Below are positions 1 through 9,806 of a stretch of DNA of 64,000 nt, piece after piece (the first letter of the stretch is position 1; each line of letters opens with the position of its first letter). A program made the position numbers and the translations under genes. The notes beneath the pieces are model-generated. The model was not told the origin of the DNA. It saw only the letters and a program-made list of their open reading frames with translations, and did no database searches. Source of the DNA: an uncultured Lachnospiraceae bacterium (GTDB lineage Bacteria; Bacillota; Clostridia; Lachnospirales; Lachnospiraceae); assembly GCA_934418125.1 (NCBI GenBank), contig CAKRWT010000007.1, positions 26,437 to 90,436 of the forward strand. The letters are read 5' to 3'.

Positions 1-426
1 CCTGCCCGGATGAATGGTGTCTTTACCGTAGGTGATTTGAAATATCTTGCAAATACAGGACGTATCAGCGGCTCTGCTGCCCTGGTCGGCAATATTTTAA
101 ACATCAAACCGATTCTGCGCGGTAATAAAGACGGCTATATCGTTCAGTACAAGAAATGCCGTGGTCGTAAATCTGCCCTTAACACCCTGATTTCCTTAGT
201 CTGTGACAACATTGTCCATCCTGAAGAACAGATTATCGGCATCGCCCATGCAGATTCTTACGAAGATTCGCTTTATGTTATGGAAGAAATTAAGAAGCGC
301 ATTACCGTGCGTGACTTCATCAATACCTCCTACGACTACTGCACCGGCAGTCATGTAGGCCCTGATACCATCGCCCTCTTCTTTATGGCAAAGGACAGGG
401 AGCTTAGTGCTAATGGTACTTTGTAG
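1..426 (+). CDS. DegV family protein, 3' part only
   Basis: The reading frame is open from the first base of the window, so the gene starts upstream and only the C-terminal 141 residues are seen. The segment TVGDLKYLANTGRISG is typical of the DegV fold, followed by the usual block about common interests of the family, NILNIKPIL, and a final SHVGPDTIALFF, which matches the GxHxGPGxxGxxF-like end of DegV proteins. DegV (FakB) proteins bind a single fatty acid and, in Gram-positives, can present it to the kinase FakA for phosphorylation. Whether this copy acts as FakB cannot be told from the visible part. The stop codon overlaps the 3' end of the convergent TetR gene by 17 bases. Confidence 0.88.
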   Translation, partial: PARMNGVFTVGDLKYLANTGRISGSAALVGNILNIKPILRGNKDGYIVQYKKCRGRKSALNTLISLVCDNIVHPEEQIIGIAHADSYEDSLYVMEEIKKRITVRDFINTSYDYCTGSHVGPDTIALFFMAKDRELSANGTL

Positions 427-991
427 GAGAATTTTTGTCATCCATACAGCTTTGAATCAACACTTTAATGGTTGCCTGATAGGACATGGAAATGCGGTAG
501 ATTAACGCGTCCCGTTCTTCAGGCATTCCTTTACTAATCCACTTTAAGGTACTTCCTATCATGGAATTACTGTAGAAGTCTACAATGTACTGTATATCAT
601 CCTCATCCAGATTCGTCCCCTTTGCTTCCTCCCTTACAAACCTTGTGACAAAGGATTCCGCAACCGTATAGAAATAGTTCAGAATCAAATCCCGGCTCCT
701 GGAACCGTAAATATGCTTGATGGCACTCTTATGCTCCAGCACCAGATGGTATTTCTTCAGATATTCTTCATAAAAAGAAGCAGACCTTCCGGTATCCTGC
801 AATGCCTGCTCTGTCTCATACTGCATCATTGCATCAATCACCTGATAAATATCACTATAATAATAGTAAAAAGTGTTCCGGTTGATTTCGCACATTTCAC
901 AGATATCTTTTACTGTAATCTTATCGATAGAGCGTTCTTCCAACAATTTTAAAAGGCTCAACATAATGGCCCGCTGTGTAAATTTAGCCAT
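410..991 (-). CDS. TetR/AcrR family transcriptional regulator
   Basis: A 193-residue protein with an N-terminal TetR helix-turn-helix at about residues 8-50 (KITVKDICEMCEINRNTFYYYY, of which the turn and recognition helix CEINRNTFYYYY are clear) and an alpha-helical C-terminal ligand domain. This arrangement and the length are normal for TetR repressors. Many Clostridia TetR proteins of this subtype control a nearby exporter or fatty-acid gene; here the neighbours are a convergent DegV gene and a decayed ABC exporter, so the target is not clear. A sigma-A-like promoter lies just upstream (see separate entry). Confidence 0.88.
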   Translation of the reverse strand: MAKFTQRAIMLSLLKLLEERSIDKITVKDICEMCEINRNTFYYYYSDIYQVIDAMMQYETEQALQDTGRSASFYEEYLKKYHLVLEHKSAIKHIYGSRSRDLILNYFYTVAESFVTRFVREEAKGTNLDEDDIQYIVDFYSNSMIGSTLKWISKGMPEERDALIYRISMSYQATIKVLIQSCMDDKNSPTKYH

Positions 992-1029
992 ACCGCTTCC
1001 TCACATGTATCCTGTTTTCTCATGGCTCT

Positions 1030-1058
1030 ATTGTAAAATTTTTTGCGGAATATGGCAA
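1030..1058 (-). promoter_or_regulatory. Sigma-A-type promoter of the TetR gene
   Basis: Read on the minus strand there is a TTGCCA -35 box at 1058-1053, a 17-base spacer and a TACAAT -10 box at 1035-1030, about 40 bases before the TetR start codon. Spacing is ideal and both boxes are one base from consensus. Confidence 0.55.
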
Positions 1059-1126
1059 GTCCCATAAAATTGACCGCCTGATAAAATTGCTTGGAAGAAC
1101 CCTGGCAGAGATTTTTCTCTATTCTA

Positions 1127-1598
1127 TTACTTTGTATTCAGCTTCCACTGTGCTGATGCAGTTTGCAGTTCTACCAGTCTTGCGTAGATTCCATGTTTCT
1201 GCATCAGTTCTTCATGGTTTCCGCTCTCTGCCACAACGCCATCATTCAGAACGATAATCTGATTGGCATTTTCTACCGTTCTCATCCGGTGTGCGATTAC
1301 GATTACCGTCTTGCCTTTTACCAGTCTGGAAATTGCTTCCTGGATTTCTGTCTCGTTATCTACATCAAGAAAAAATAACCTCTTCGTCAGTTGCTTCTTT
1401 ACGTCCTACCCGGATATTCTCCATAACCGTATTGTTAAACAGCACTACGTCCTGGAAAACTACCGAGAAATCCTTCATCATGGCAACGGAATCAATGGGT
1501 GCAATGTCTGTGCCACCTAATGTGATTTTTCCGCCAGTCAAAGACAAACGGTAACACCAGGACAGCCACTGGCATAACCAGCGCACCCACATTCAGAC
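1127..1598 (-). pseudogene. ABC exporter (permease-ATPase fusion type), remnant with two internal deletions
   Basis: Three pieces of one half-size ABC exporter follow each other in the right order but in different frames. First comes a short transmembrane piece (GALVMPVAVLVLPFVFDW). It jumps directly into the nucleotide-binding domain at GGKITLGGTDIAP, without Walker A, and continues through the Q-loop region (FSVVFQDVVLFNNTVMENIR). It then jumps again to the part after Walker B (LDVDNETEIQEAISRLVKG, then the H-loop VIVIAHRM) and runs to a stop at 1129-1127. Walker A, the LSGGQ signature and Walker B are all missing, so no functional ATPase can be made. The H-loop part and C-terminus (GVVAESGNHEELMQKHGIYA) resemble IrtB/siderophore-type exporters. 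The deletions look like simple excision events; no insertion element is visible. Confidence 0.8.
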
Positions 1599-1901
1599 TT
1601 TCTTCCGATACTCCGTCGGAGATACCCCATACTCGTCACAAAAAGCCGATGTAAACTTATTCGGATTCAGATATCCGATTTGTGTAGCACTCTCTCCCAC
1701 CGTAAGCTTGCTTTCCCTTAACAGCCGCTCCGCCACCTGCAACCGGCGGTATCGTTTCATATACGCATAGACAGAATCCCCATAGACCCCCTTAAAACGT
1801 TTCTTCATAACCGTTGGCGAAATCTCAAAACGCTCCGAAAGATAGTCAATCGTATAATACTCACTGAAATGCCCTACTAAATACACAAAAGGGCAGTCCA
1901 T
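1593..1901 (-). pseudogene. AraC-family DNA-binding domain, N-terminally truncated
   Basis: 102 residues that form just the double helix-turn-helix of an AraC protein: YTIDYLSERFEISPTVMKKR (first HTH) and KLTVGESATQIGYLNPNKF followed by FCDEYGVSPTEYRKK (second HTH and end motif). Full members have an extra 150-200 residues of sensor domain upstream; here the upstream space is taken by the Rpn nuclease gene. Its stop codon touches the ABC exporter remnant. AraC regulators beside paired ABC exporters are a common Clostridia arrangement, so the two remnants probably come from one decayed locus. A free-standing small AraC-type protein is possible, since the frame is intact. Confidence 0.6.
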
Positions 1902-1923
1902 AAGGGCTGCCCTGTCTTCCTGA

Positions 1924-2751
1924 TTACCAATACTTTTTCATATCCTGCTGTACTTCTTCCTCTGGCAATTGAAATTTACTGCGGATACGCTCTGACGTTT
2001 CCTCAAAACTCAAGCCAAGTTCTTTGCAGATGCTGATTGCACAGGCTATTCCTGTCTCGATTCCTTCTATTCTTCCCTCTGCTCTTCCTTCTTCTTTGAC
2101 GTCATCATCATGCAACAATTCCTTCATGTATTCCGACCTCCACATCTCGTTTTTTCTGGCTTTTCCCACAGCTTCTTCTATTCGTTGTGTCAGGTTATCC
2201 TGAACCTGTCCCGTTGTAATATAATGATACAAAATCTTTAAATGCCCTGGCAGTTCCTCTTCCCTGCAAACACAATTATAGAAAATTTTTTCGGTTCCAT
2301 CTCGCAGATATAATGTCTCATATTCCTCGCATCTGTTCTGGAAAGAATACTTTGCACAGCCCTTTCCAAAAGGGTCGAATGTACATAAAAACAGTACTTT
2401 CCCTTCCGGTAATTCCCGATATGGCTTGCCTTTCCGCAAATAATCTACATCCATCATCGACTGATAGAATCTGCTTCTCTTGGGAAGCTCCAGATTCTCT
2501 ATTCTCTGTCGGTTTAAATTTTGCATTTCTGCATCATATACATGTCCTGTATCTCTTGTATATACATCTAACCGAACAGGCTTACCATCTGTAAAATACC
2601 GAAATTCCCGTTCTGTCTCTACCTCCTCCAGATTTCCCACTGGCTGTCCCAGGAGACATTCCAACACTTCTCTGCAAAGTTCTCTGTCCTCCATTACCTT
2701 GCCAAACATAAAATCATCTGCAATCGTCAGTTCCTCATAACTTTTCGTCAT
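1924..2751 (-). CDS. Rpn family recombination-promoting nuclease / putative transposase
   Basis: A 275-residue PD-(D/E)XK-type protein. The N-terminus TIADDFMFGKVM and the core VRLDVYTRDTGHVYDAEMQN carry the family's D...E-x-Q nuclease residues (LDVY and DAEMQ). The C-terminus has the usual KARKNEMWRSEYM and a charged EEGRAEGRIEGIETG linker. Rpn proteins are DNA endonucleases that stimulate RecA-independent recombination and occur as multiple related copies in Clostridia genomes; some act in phage defence. The start is placed at the ATG preceded by AAAGGAG at 2766-2760 rather than at an ATG 12 codons upstream. Its 3' end abuts the AraC stub, so this gene may mark the rearrangement that damaged the neighbouring locus. 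Confidence 0.85.
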   Translation of the reverse strand: MTKSYEELTIADDFMFGKVMEDRELCREVLECLLGQPVGNLEEVETEREFRYFTDGKPVRLDVYTRDTGHVYDAEMQNLNRQRIENLELPKRSRFYQSMMDVDYLRKGKPYRELPEGKVLFLCTFDPFGKGCAKYSFQNRCEEYETLYLRDGTEKIFYNCVCREEELPGHLKILYHYITTGQVQDNLTQRIEEAVGKARKNEMWRSEYMKELLHDDDVKEEGRAEGRIEGIETGIACAISICKELGLSFEETSERIRSKFQLPEEEVQQDMKKYW

Positions 2752-3179
2752 CGCTATTCTCCTTTCTACCGGTGCAGGAGAATACATTCATACTAGAACA
2801 GACTTCTTTGTCTATTATGATTTTCTCTCCTGCTCTTTATTGTCATTGGATAATTAAGCAGGACTTCTTAAAAAATCGATAGACATCAGCATACGCCGAC
2901 AAAGATTGTTTTGTAAATAGAAAAATCTGCTTATAGGGAAAGTATACCGTAGGAGCGTGAAATACGCAACAAAAACTCTTCTTACGCCTTACCACCTTTT
3001 TCGGTAACGAAAAACCAACATTTTCAAAAAGCTGTTTTTTCATCCTATATTTTCCACTCAATGGTTTACTTTATTCCTAAAATATATTAGAATTATGCTG
3101 TATGTAATAAAGTAGAAACTATGGACGATTCAATAATATCGTGTCAAATAGTTACCAAAAAATAAAGGAGAGACAAAAC
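2752..3179. other. Gene-free stretch upstream of the PPi-PFK gene
   Basis: No convincing gene. A 72-codon open frame on the minus strand has no ribosome site, and its composition looks random. The right end carries the promoter and ribosome site of the phosphofructokinase gene. The rest is AT-rich with no clear repeat or RNA structure. Confidence 0.5.
3065..3093 (+). promoter_or_regulatory. Sigma-A-type promoter of the PPi-PFK gene
   Basis: TTTACT at 3065-3070 and TAGAAT at 3088-3093 with a 17-base spacer, about 85 bases before the start codon. The surroundings are strongly AT-rich, as expected for a highly expressed glycolytic gene. Confidence 0.5.
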
Positions 3180-4841
3180 ATGAGCATTTCACCATTACAG
3201 AAAGCCAGATATGAGTATGCTCCCAAACTTCCGGGCATGCTTAGACACGGCATCGCAGATATCTGCGTAAAGGAAGGCGAGGAAACACAGAGCGTTGCTG
3301 ACCAGGATAAGATTAAAGCTCTTTTCCCTAATACTTACGGCAAGAAGGAAATTACCTTTGAAAAAGGTCAGAACACTTCTGAAATGAAGAAGCAGGTTGT
3401 TGGTGTTATCCTTTCCGGCGGACAGGCTCCTGGCGGACATAACGTTGTCTGTGGTTTATACGATGCCTTAAAGGCAACCAACAAAGAAAACGAACTTTAT
3501 GGATTTAAAGGCGGTCCAAGCGGACTGATTGAAGATGATTACATCATCATGACTGACGAATATATCAACCAGTTCAGAAATACTGGTGGTTTCGATATCA
3601 TCGGCTCCGGCAGAACCAAACTGGAAACCAATGAGCAGTTCGCAATTGCTGCTGAGGTATGTAAGAAACATGGTATCACAGCTATCGTTATCATCGGTGG
3701 TGACGATTCCAACACTAACGCTGCTGTTCTTGCAGAGTACTTCGCAGCACACAACACAGGTGTTCAGGTAATCGGATGCCCTAAGACTATCGATGGTGAC
3801 TTAAAGAACGAAGACATCGAATGTTCCTTCGGTTTCGATACAGCAACCAAGACTTACAGCGAAATTATCGGTAACATCGAACGAGATGCAAACTCCGCTA
3901 AGAAATACTGGCATTTCGTTAAGGTTATGGGACGTTCCGCTTCCCATGTTGCCTTAGAGTGTGCTCTTGAAACACAGCCAAATATCTGCCTGATTTCCGA
4001 AGAAGTTGCAGCTAAGAAGATGTCCCTTTCTGCAATCGCTGATTACATTGCTGATTCTGTAGCTGCAAGAGCTGCTAAAGGCATGAACTTCGGTGTTGCT
4101 ATCATCCCTGAAGGTGTTGTTGAATTCGTACCTGAATTCTCCGTATTAATTCAGGAAATCAATGAGCTCCTTGCAGGAAGCAAAGCTGATGCTTTCAATG
4201 CCCTTCCTACATGGGACGAAAAGTACGCTTTCATTGAGAAAGGTTTAACGAAGGAATCCATGGAAGTATTTGCAATCCTTCCTCAGGCTATCCAGCAGCA
4301 GTTATTCCTTGAGAGAGACCCTCACGGAAATGTTCAGGTTTCCCTGATTGAATCCGAGAAGTTATTCTCTGCTCTTGTAAAAGATAAATTGGAAGCAAGA
4401 AAAGCAGCCGGAACCTATAACGGTAAGTTCAGTGCCCTTCATCATTTCTTAGGTTATGAAGGAAGATGTGCTTTCCCTTCAAACTTTGACTCCGACTACT
4501 GCTATTCCTTAGGATACAATGCATTCATGCTCATCCAGTATGGTTACAACGGATACTTATCCAAAGTTTCCAACCTTTCTGCTCCAGCAAGTGAGTGGGT
4601 TGCAGGTGGTATGCCAATTACCAAGATGATGAACATTGAAAGAAGACATGGCGAAGATAAGCCAGTTATCAGAAAAGCACTTGTTGAACTGGATGGTGCA
4701 CCATTCAAGTACTTCGAGGCTCATCGTAAAGAGTGGTCTGAAGAGACCTGCTTCAAATATCCTGGTGCTATTCAGTACTACGGACCAACTGAAGTTTGTG
4801 ATATCACAACCGTAACTCTTGCTCTTGAGCAGGCTAAATAA
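3180..4841 (+). CDS. pfp: Diphosphate--fructose-6-phosphate 1-phosphotransferase (PPi-PFK)
   Basis: Reversible phosphorylation of fructose 6-phosphate using pyrophosphate instead of ATP, a cytosolic step of glycolysis and gluconeogenesis. The 553-residue length fits the long PPi-PFK class (plant beta, spirochaete type) rather than the about 320-residue ATP enzyme. Visible motifs are [10 protein letters not shown] (79-88), [16 protein letters not shown] (from 173) with the Asp typical of PPi users, [10 protein letters not shown] (201-210) with the catalytic Asp and PPi-selecting Lys, and MGRSASH (250-256). The start is the ATG with AAAGGAG eight bases upstream; an in-frame ATG 13 codons earlier lacks one. 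The gene is monocistronic, between its own promoter and a strong terminator. Codon use is highly biased, consistent with high expression. Confidence 0.96.
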   Translation: MSISPLQKARYEYAPKLPGMLRHGIADICVKEGEETQSVADQDKIKALFPNTYGKKEITFEKGQNTSEMKKQVVGVILSGGQAPGGHNVVCGLYDALKATNKENELYGFKGGPSGLIEDDYIIMTDEYINQFRNTGGFDIIGSGRTKLETNEQFAIAAEVCKKHGITAIVIIGGDDSNTNAAVLAEYFAAHNTGVQVIGCPKTIDGDLKNEDIECSFGFDTATKTYSEIIGNIERDANSAKKYWHFVKVMGRSASHVALECALETQPNICLISEEVAAKKMSLSAIADYIADSVAARAAKGMNFGVAIIPEGVVEFVPEFSVLIQEINELLAGSKADAFNALPTWDEKYAFIEKGLTKESMEVFAILPQAIQQQLFLERDPHGNVQVSLIESEKLFSALVKDKLEARKAAGTYNGKFSALHHFLGYEGRCAFPSNFDSDYCYSLGYNAFMLIQYGYNGYLSKVSNLSAPASEWVAGGMPITKMMNIERRHGEDKPVIRKALVELDGAPFKYFEAHRKEWSEETCFKYPGAIQYYGPTEVCDITTVTLALEQAK

Positions 4842-4886
4842 GATGGTCTTTCTGTTTACTGTAAGACAGTAAAATAAATGCAAAAT

Positions 4887-4937
4887 AACCCCACAAGAAT
4901 CCGATGAAGTGTATTGGATTTCTGTGGGGTTTTGTTT
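4887..4937 (+). terminator. Rho-independent terminator of pfp
   Basis: AACCCCACA at 4887-4895 pairs with TGTGGGGTT at 4923-4931, with an inner GAATCC/GGATTT arm, and is followed by a T-rich tail (TTTGTTTTGG). A smaller perfect hairpin, TTTACTGT-AAG-ACAGTAAA, sits just before it at about 4855-4873. Confidence 0.85.
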
Positions 4938-5121
4938 TGGTTGTCCTGCTGCTCTGTGACATACGATGATTCATCATAAAATTTAGTAAGCCTAATCCAG
5001 GAATGCGCTTATGGCAATGTTTGAAATCTTATGCATTTCTTTCCCAATAATCTCACGGGCATGCTGATTGGTTGTCTCCCTTGTCACAATTTCCAATAAA
5101 CATTTGTTGAAACTTATCAGC

Positions 5122-6585
5122 TTATTCTTCTGCAAAAAGTTTCTGCTTCCGTTCTATCATTTCCTCAATCTTCTCGATATACAGCCCAACATCTTTCACA
5201 TTGTCACACCGCTCAATTCTTCCATCCGGGAAAACCCGCTTCGTAATGGAACCTGCTCCCAGAGCCACGATGGTCTGTTTCTCTTCCATGATGAGAATAT
5301 TGTAAATTCCGTATTTTCCTTCCTTGGAATAGCCCACATTCTCAAAGTTACCGGACATATTCTTCTGGCGATACAGATAATACGGCACCATAGCCATGTC
5401 TCTGGCTCCCTTAGCCGCAATTTCCATCGTTTCTTCGGTATTGTTATAGGCAGTAATACCATTTTCTTCAATCCATCTGCCAAGTTTTGATGCCCGCTTT
5501 ACTGCCAGCGAATGTACAGTAAGTGAATCCGGCTCCAGTTCTTTGATTGCCTCTATGGTATGTACCACGTCTTCCCTGGTTTCATCTGGCAATCCCAGAA
5601 TAATGTCCATATTGATATTTGTAAAACCGATATTTCTTGCCCGTTTAAAGGCTTCTACCACCTGTTCCACAGTATGCTGTCTGCCAATCAGTTGCAGGGT
5701 TTCCTGTTTCATCGTCTGGGGATTGACAGAAATTCTGGTTACCCCATGCTGATATAAAACCCGCAGCTTATCTTCTGTAATGCTGTCTGCCCGTCCCGCT
5801 TCTACGGTAAATTCCTGCACGGTCCGGAAATCAAAGGTGTTTTTGATTTTGGTTAAAAGTCTGTCCAGTTCCTCTGCAGAAAGGGAACTCGGCGTACCAC
5901 CACCGATATAAATGGTATCCAGTATTTTATCCTGATACATACTGGCAACTGCATCAATTTCCTTTTCCAGGGCAGTCAGATACTCTCCCACCCGGTCTTT
6001 CCAGACACAGATAGGATACGAGGTAAAGGAACAATACAGGCAGGTCGTTGGGCAAAAAGGAATCCCTATGTAAAGACTGTATCCATTCTCATAATGCAGC
6101 CTGCTTAAAATCTCATGTTCTCTTTTGGCAATCTCTATGCCCAGTTCCATTTTTTCTTCACTGACAAAATGCATATTCCGCCAAAAGGCTTTGATTTCTT
6201 CCTCTGTTTTTCCCTGTTCCATCATGGTCATGGCTATCTTGGTGGGACGGATTCCCGTCAAATTTCCCCAAGGAAGGCTTTTGCCTGTTTCTTTCTGTAA
6301 TGCCTGATAAAGAAACCGTTTAAAGGCATTTTTATAATCAGATGGCTCTACTTCCTTACTGTCAAAAAAGTAGGTTTGTTCTTCGTCATTTTCTTGTGCT
6401 ATTTTTAACGTTGCATCTTCCCCATCAAATACCAGTTCCATCACTGGAATGGTTTCTAACAGGGTTCTATCCTTGATAACCGATGCTGGTGTCAGTACCT
6501 TTAAATCCCACTCCGGATAAAAAGCTTTTACCAGAGAATGAATGTCGTATTCAAATTGTGCCTTATTACTTCTAATTATCTTCAT
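5122..6585 (-). CDS. hemZ: Coproporphyrinogen dehydrogenase HemZ (radical SAM)
   Basis: A radical SAM protein of the oxygen-independent coproporphyrinogen III oxidase family, here in the HemZ branch found in Bacilli and Clostridia. The cluster-binding motif CPTTCLYC lies at residues 178-185, preceded by YIGIPFCP and followed by the GGGTPSSLS block that contacts SAM. The long N-terminal extension of about 160 residues before the radical SAM core is characteristic of HemZ compared with HemN. The start is set at the ATG with GGAAAAG upstream; an ATG 7 codons earlier is also possible. Whether it makes protoporphyrinogen here is uncertain, since other late haem genes are not in the window and HemZ paralogues with other roles exist. 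Confidence 0.9.
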   Translation of the reverse strand: MKIIRSNKAQFEYDIHSLVKAFYPEWDLKVLTPASVIKDRTLLETIPVMELVFDGEDATLKIAQENDEEQTYFFDSKEVEPSDYKNAFKRFLYQALQKETGKSLPWGNLTGIRPTKIAMTMMEQGKTEEEIKAFWRNMHFVSEEKMELGIEIAKREHEILSRLHYENGYSLYIGIPFCPTTCLYCSFTSYPICVWKDRVGEYLTALEKEIDAVASMYQDKILDTIYIGGGTPSSLSAEELDRLLTKIKNTFDFRTVQEFTVEAGRADSITEDKLRVLYQHGVTRISVNPQTMKQETLQLIGRQHTVEQVVEAFKRARNIGFTNINMDIILGLPDETREDVVHTIEAIKELEPDSLTVHSLAVKRASKLGRWIEENGITAYNNTEETMEIAAKGARDMAMVPYYLYRQKNMSGNFENVGYSKEGKYGIYNILIMEEKQTIVALGAGSITKRVFPDGRIERCDNVKDVGLYIEKIEEMIERKQKLFAEE

Positions 6586-6614
6586 ATATCTTTTCCGTAC
6601 TTCCAAATTATTAT

Positions 6615-6962
6615 TTTCTGCTCGCTAACAGGCACAAAAGTGGGCTTCCCCACTTTTTGTGCGAAACGCATGTCGCAAAGCGACTATTACCTTATGCGTT
6701 TCTGCGCATCCTCGCGGAGCGTTTTGTTTCTGCTCGCGAATCCGCGCTTTCGCGCTTCCTTCCTGCTTCGCAGGATATTCGCTCGCTAACAGGCGCATGA
6801 AAAACAAATGTCTGCTTTGCAGCCGCTTGTTTCTTTTTTTCTGCTCGCGAATCCGCGCTTTCGCGCTTCTTTCCTGCTTCGCAGGATATTCGCTCGCTAA
6901 CAGGCGCATGAAAAACAAATGTCTGCTTCGCAGCCGCTTGTTTTTCTTATGCGCCTGTTACA
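6615..6962. repeat. Array of hairpin-rich intergenic repeats, including two 111-bp tandem copies
   Basis: Between hemZ and eno. Two near-identical units start at 6731 and 6842 (period 111). Each contains small perfect hairpins: GCGC-TTTC-GCGC, CCTGC-TTC-GCAGG and CTGC-TTCG-CAG. The array ends in a long nested inverted repeat at 6899-6959 (AACAGGCGCAT against ATGCGCCTGTT, then GAAAAACAA against TTGTTTTTC on the minus strand). A related hairpin sits at the other edge (GCACAAAAAGTGGG type, 6631-6662). The open frame through it encodes a repetitive basic peptide with no ribosome site and is taken as a by-product. The long terminal stem probably also ends or protects the eno transcript. Confidence 0.8.
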
Positions 6963-6975
6963 TTATAGCACATCT

Positions 6976-8451
<1,476 letters not shown>

Positions 8452-8457
8452 CTATTT

Positions 8458-9654
8458 TTAATGGTTCTGCTTATAAAATACTTCTCCGTTACACCAGAAG
8501 TACTCCTGATTTTCTGAAATACCCAGAATATACCAGGCAAGTTCTCCCCAGTCTCTTCCATTCCAGTAAATCGCCAGTTCCGGGCACAAGCCTCGTTCAC
8601 TTCTGTCGATAATATCCCATTCATACCGGACATCGCCATAGAAATCCACGGAAGGATAATAGACGATAGCATCCTCACCATCCAACTGTAAAATCACATC
8701 ATAACTGGTATCCTCTCCCATATCGGACGGATGATAATACCAGGTTCCCTGCAAGGCTTCTTTGGTAATCTGGCTCCAGTCACCTAACACATATTCGTTT
8801 TCTACCGCAGAGGCATCTACATCGGTTTGCAGATTATCAAATACTTCCTGGGGAATCAGACATTCGCCTGTGCTTTCCTCATTATCCTCTCCCCAGTTTT
8901 CTTCGTCCTGATAACTGTCCAGAATATATCCTTCCGTAATATGATTACAAAGAAACTGTCTGTTCTCTTCCTGTATCTGTACCACACCGGCTTCTACCCA
9001 TGCAACATCCTCACTCCAGAGATGTTCATTCCGATAGTGTAAAAGGATTCTTCCATCCTCTGTCCTCTCCCCGGACTCTACACGAAACGGCGTGTAATTG
9101 GTATCTCCCACTTCCAGGGAAAAACAGCCCGTAGCCGGCACATAGGCATCCTCCATGGTCATATTTCCCCGTTCCAGTATCTCTCTATAGAAACAGCCTA
9201 CCTTTTCTTCCAGGAAAGCATTCATCTTCACCATGGAAATAACAAAAAAGTCGGTATATAATTCCTCCTGTCCGGTCTGTTCCAGATAAGCATCCACCTG
9301 CTCTTTCGTAGCACTTTCGCTTATCCCGGCTCCATTATAAAACACTTCCCAGAGATTTAATTCTGTCAGATTAGACCAGTCCGATAACAGAAAGCCGTAA
9401 TTTCCATATTCCTGTATCCACTCTGTATACTCTTCCAGCTCTCCTGCTGTCAGTTCGCCCACTGGTTTTCCCTGTTCTGTTGTTTCTTCTGCTGCTGTGG
9501 AATCCTCATTCCCATCCGTAGAAGCAGCTTCCTCTACTGCTTCTTCCTGTACCGCGGTATCGCTATTTTCCACTGTCGGCTGCCCTGCCGCGCAGCCACC
9601 CAATAAAGCTACTGCTGTCAGCATGGATACCACAGTCTGATAGTTTCTTTTCAT
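8458..9654 (-). CDS. Secreted lipoprotein of unknown function
   Basis: A 398-residue protein with a lipoprotein signal peptide: basic start MKRNYQ, hydrophobic stretch and lipobox LLGGC at about residue 21. An acidic, serine/threonine-rich linker follows (about residues 25-65). The rest is a globular, aromatic-rich domain I do not recognise. It lies 90 bases upstream of eno in the same direction and may be cotranscribed with it. AAGGAG precedes the chosen ATG; this ribosome site is formed by the end of the adjacent 30-bp repeats. Confidence 0.75.
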   Translation of the reverse strand: MKRNYQTVVSMLTAVALLGGCAAGQPTVENSDTAVQEEAVEEAASTDGNEDSTAAEETTEQGKPVGELTAGELEEYTEWIQEYGNYGFLLSDWSNLTELNLWEVFYNGAGISESATKEQVDAYLEQTGQEELYTDFFVISMVKMNAFLEEKVGCFYREILERGNMTMEDAYVPATGCFSLEVGDTNYTPFRVESGERTEDGRILLHYRNEHLWSEDVAWVEAGVVQIQEENRQFLCNHITEGYILDSYQDEENWGEDNEESTGECLIPQEVFDNLQTDVDASAVENEYVLGDWSQITKEALQGTWYYHPSDMGEDTSYDVILQLDGEDAIVYYPSVDFYGDVRYEWDIIDRSERGLCPELAIYWNGRDWGELAWYILGISENQEYFWCNGEVFYKQNH

Positions 9655-9664
9655 ACTTCTCCTT

Positions 9665-9798
9665 ATTCTGCGCATATCCCGTTTGCGCTAGGCTTTCTGC
9701 ACATGCTTCGTTTGCTCAAGCTAATTCTGTGTATACCTCGTTTGCGCCAGGCTGATTCTACGCACGCCTCGTTTGTGTCATGCTGATTCTGCACAGCC
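9665..9798 (-). repeat. Degenerate tandem repeat, about four 30-bp units
   Basis: Units start near 9665, 9695, 9724, 9755 and, partial, 9786. Each reads ATTCTGCGCAYRYCTCGTTT followed by GYGYCAGGCTG or a close variant. They fill the gap between the MacB-like permease and the lipoprotein gene. Similar sequences occur at 41736-41790 and 60839-60930. Confidence 0.75.
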
Positions 9799-9806
9799 AC
9801 AAACTC

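Noticed and set aside
2843..3061. 72-codon minus-strand frame
   Set aside because: No ribosome site and no recognisable protein pattern.
6625..6918. 97-codon repetitive basic protein
   Set aside because: Runs through hairpin repeats, no ribosome site; best explained as repeat DNA.
9665..9798. CRISPR array
   Set aside because: Units are degenerate along their whole length with no spacers, and no cas genes are near.
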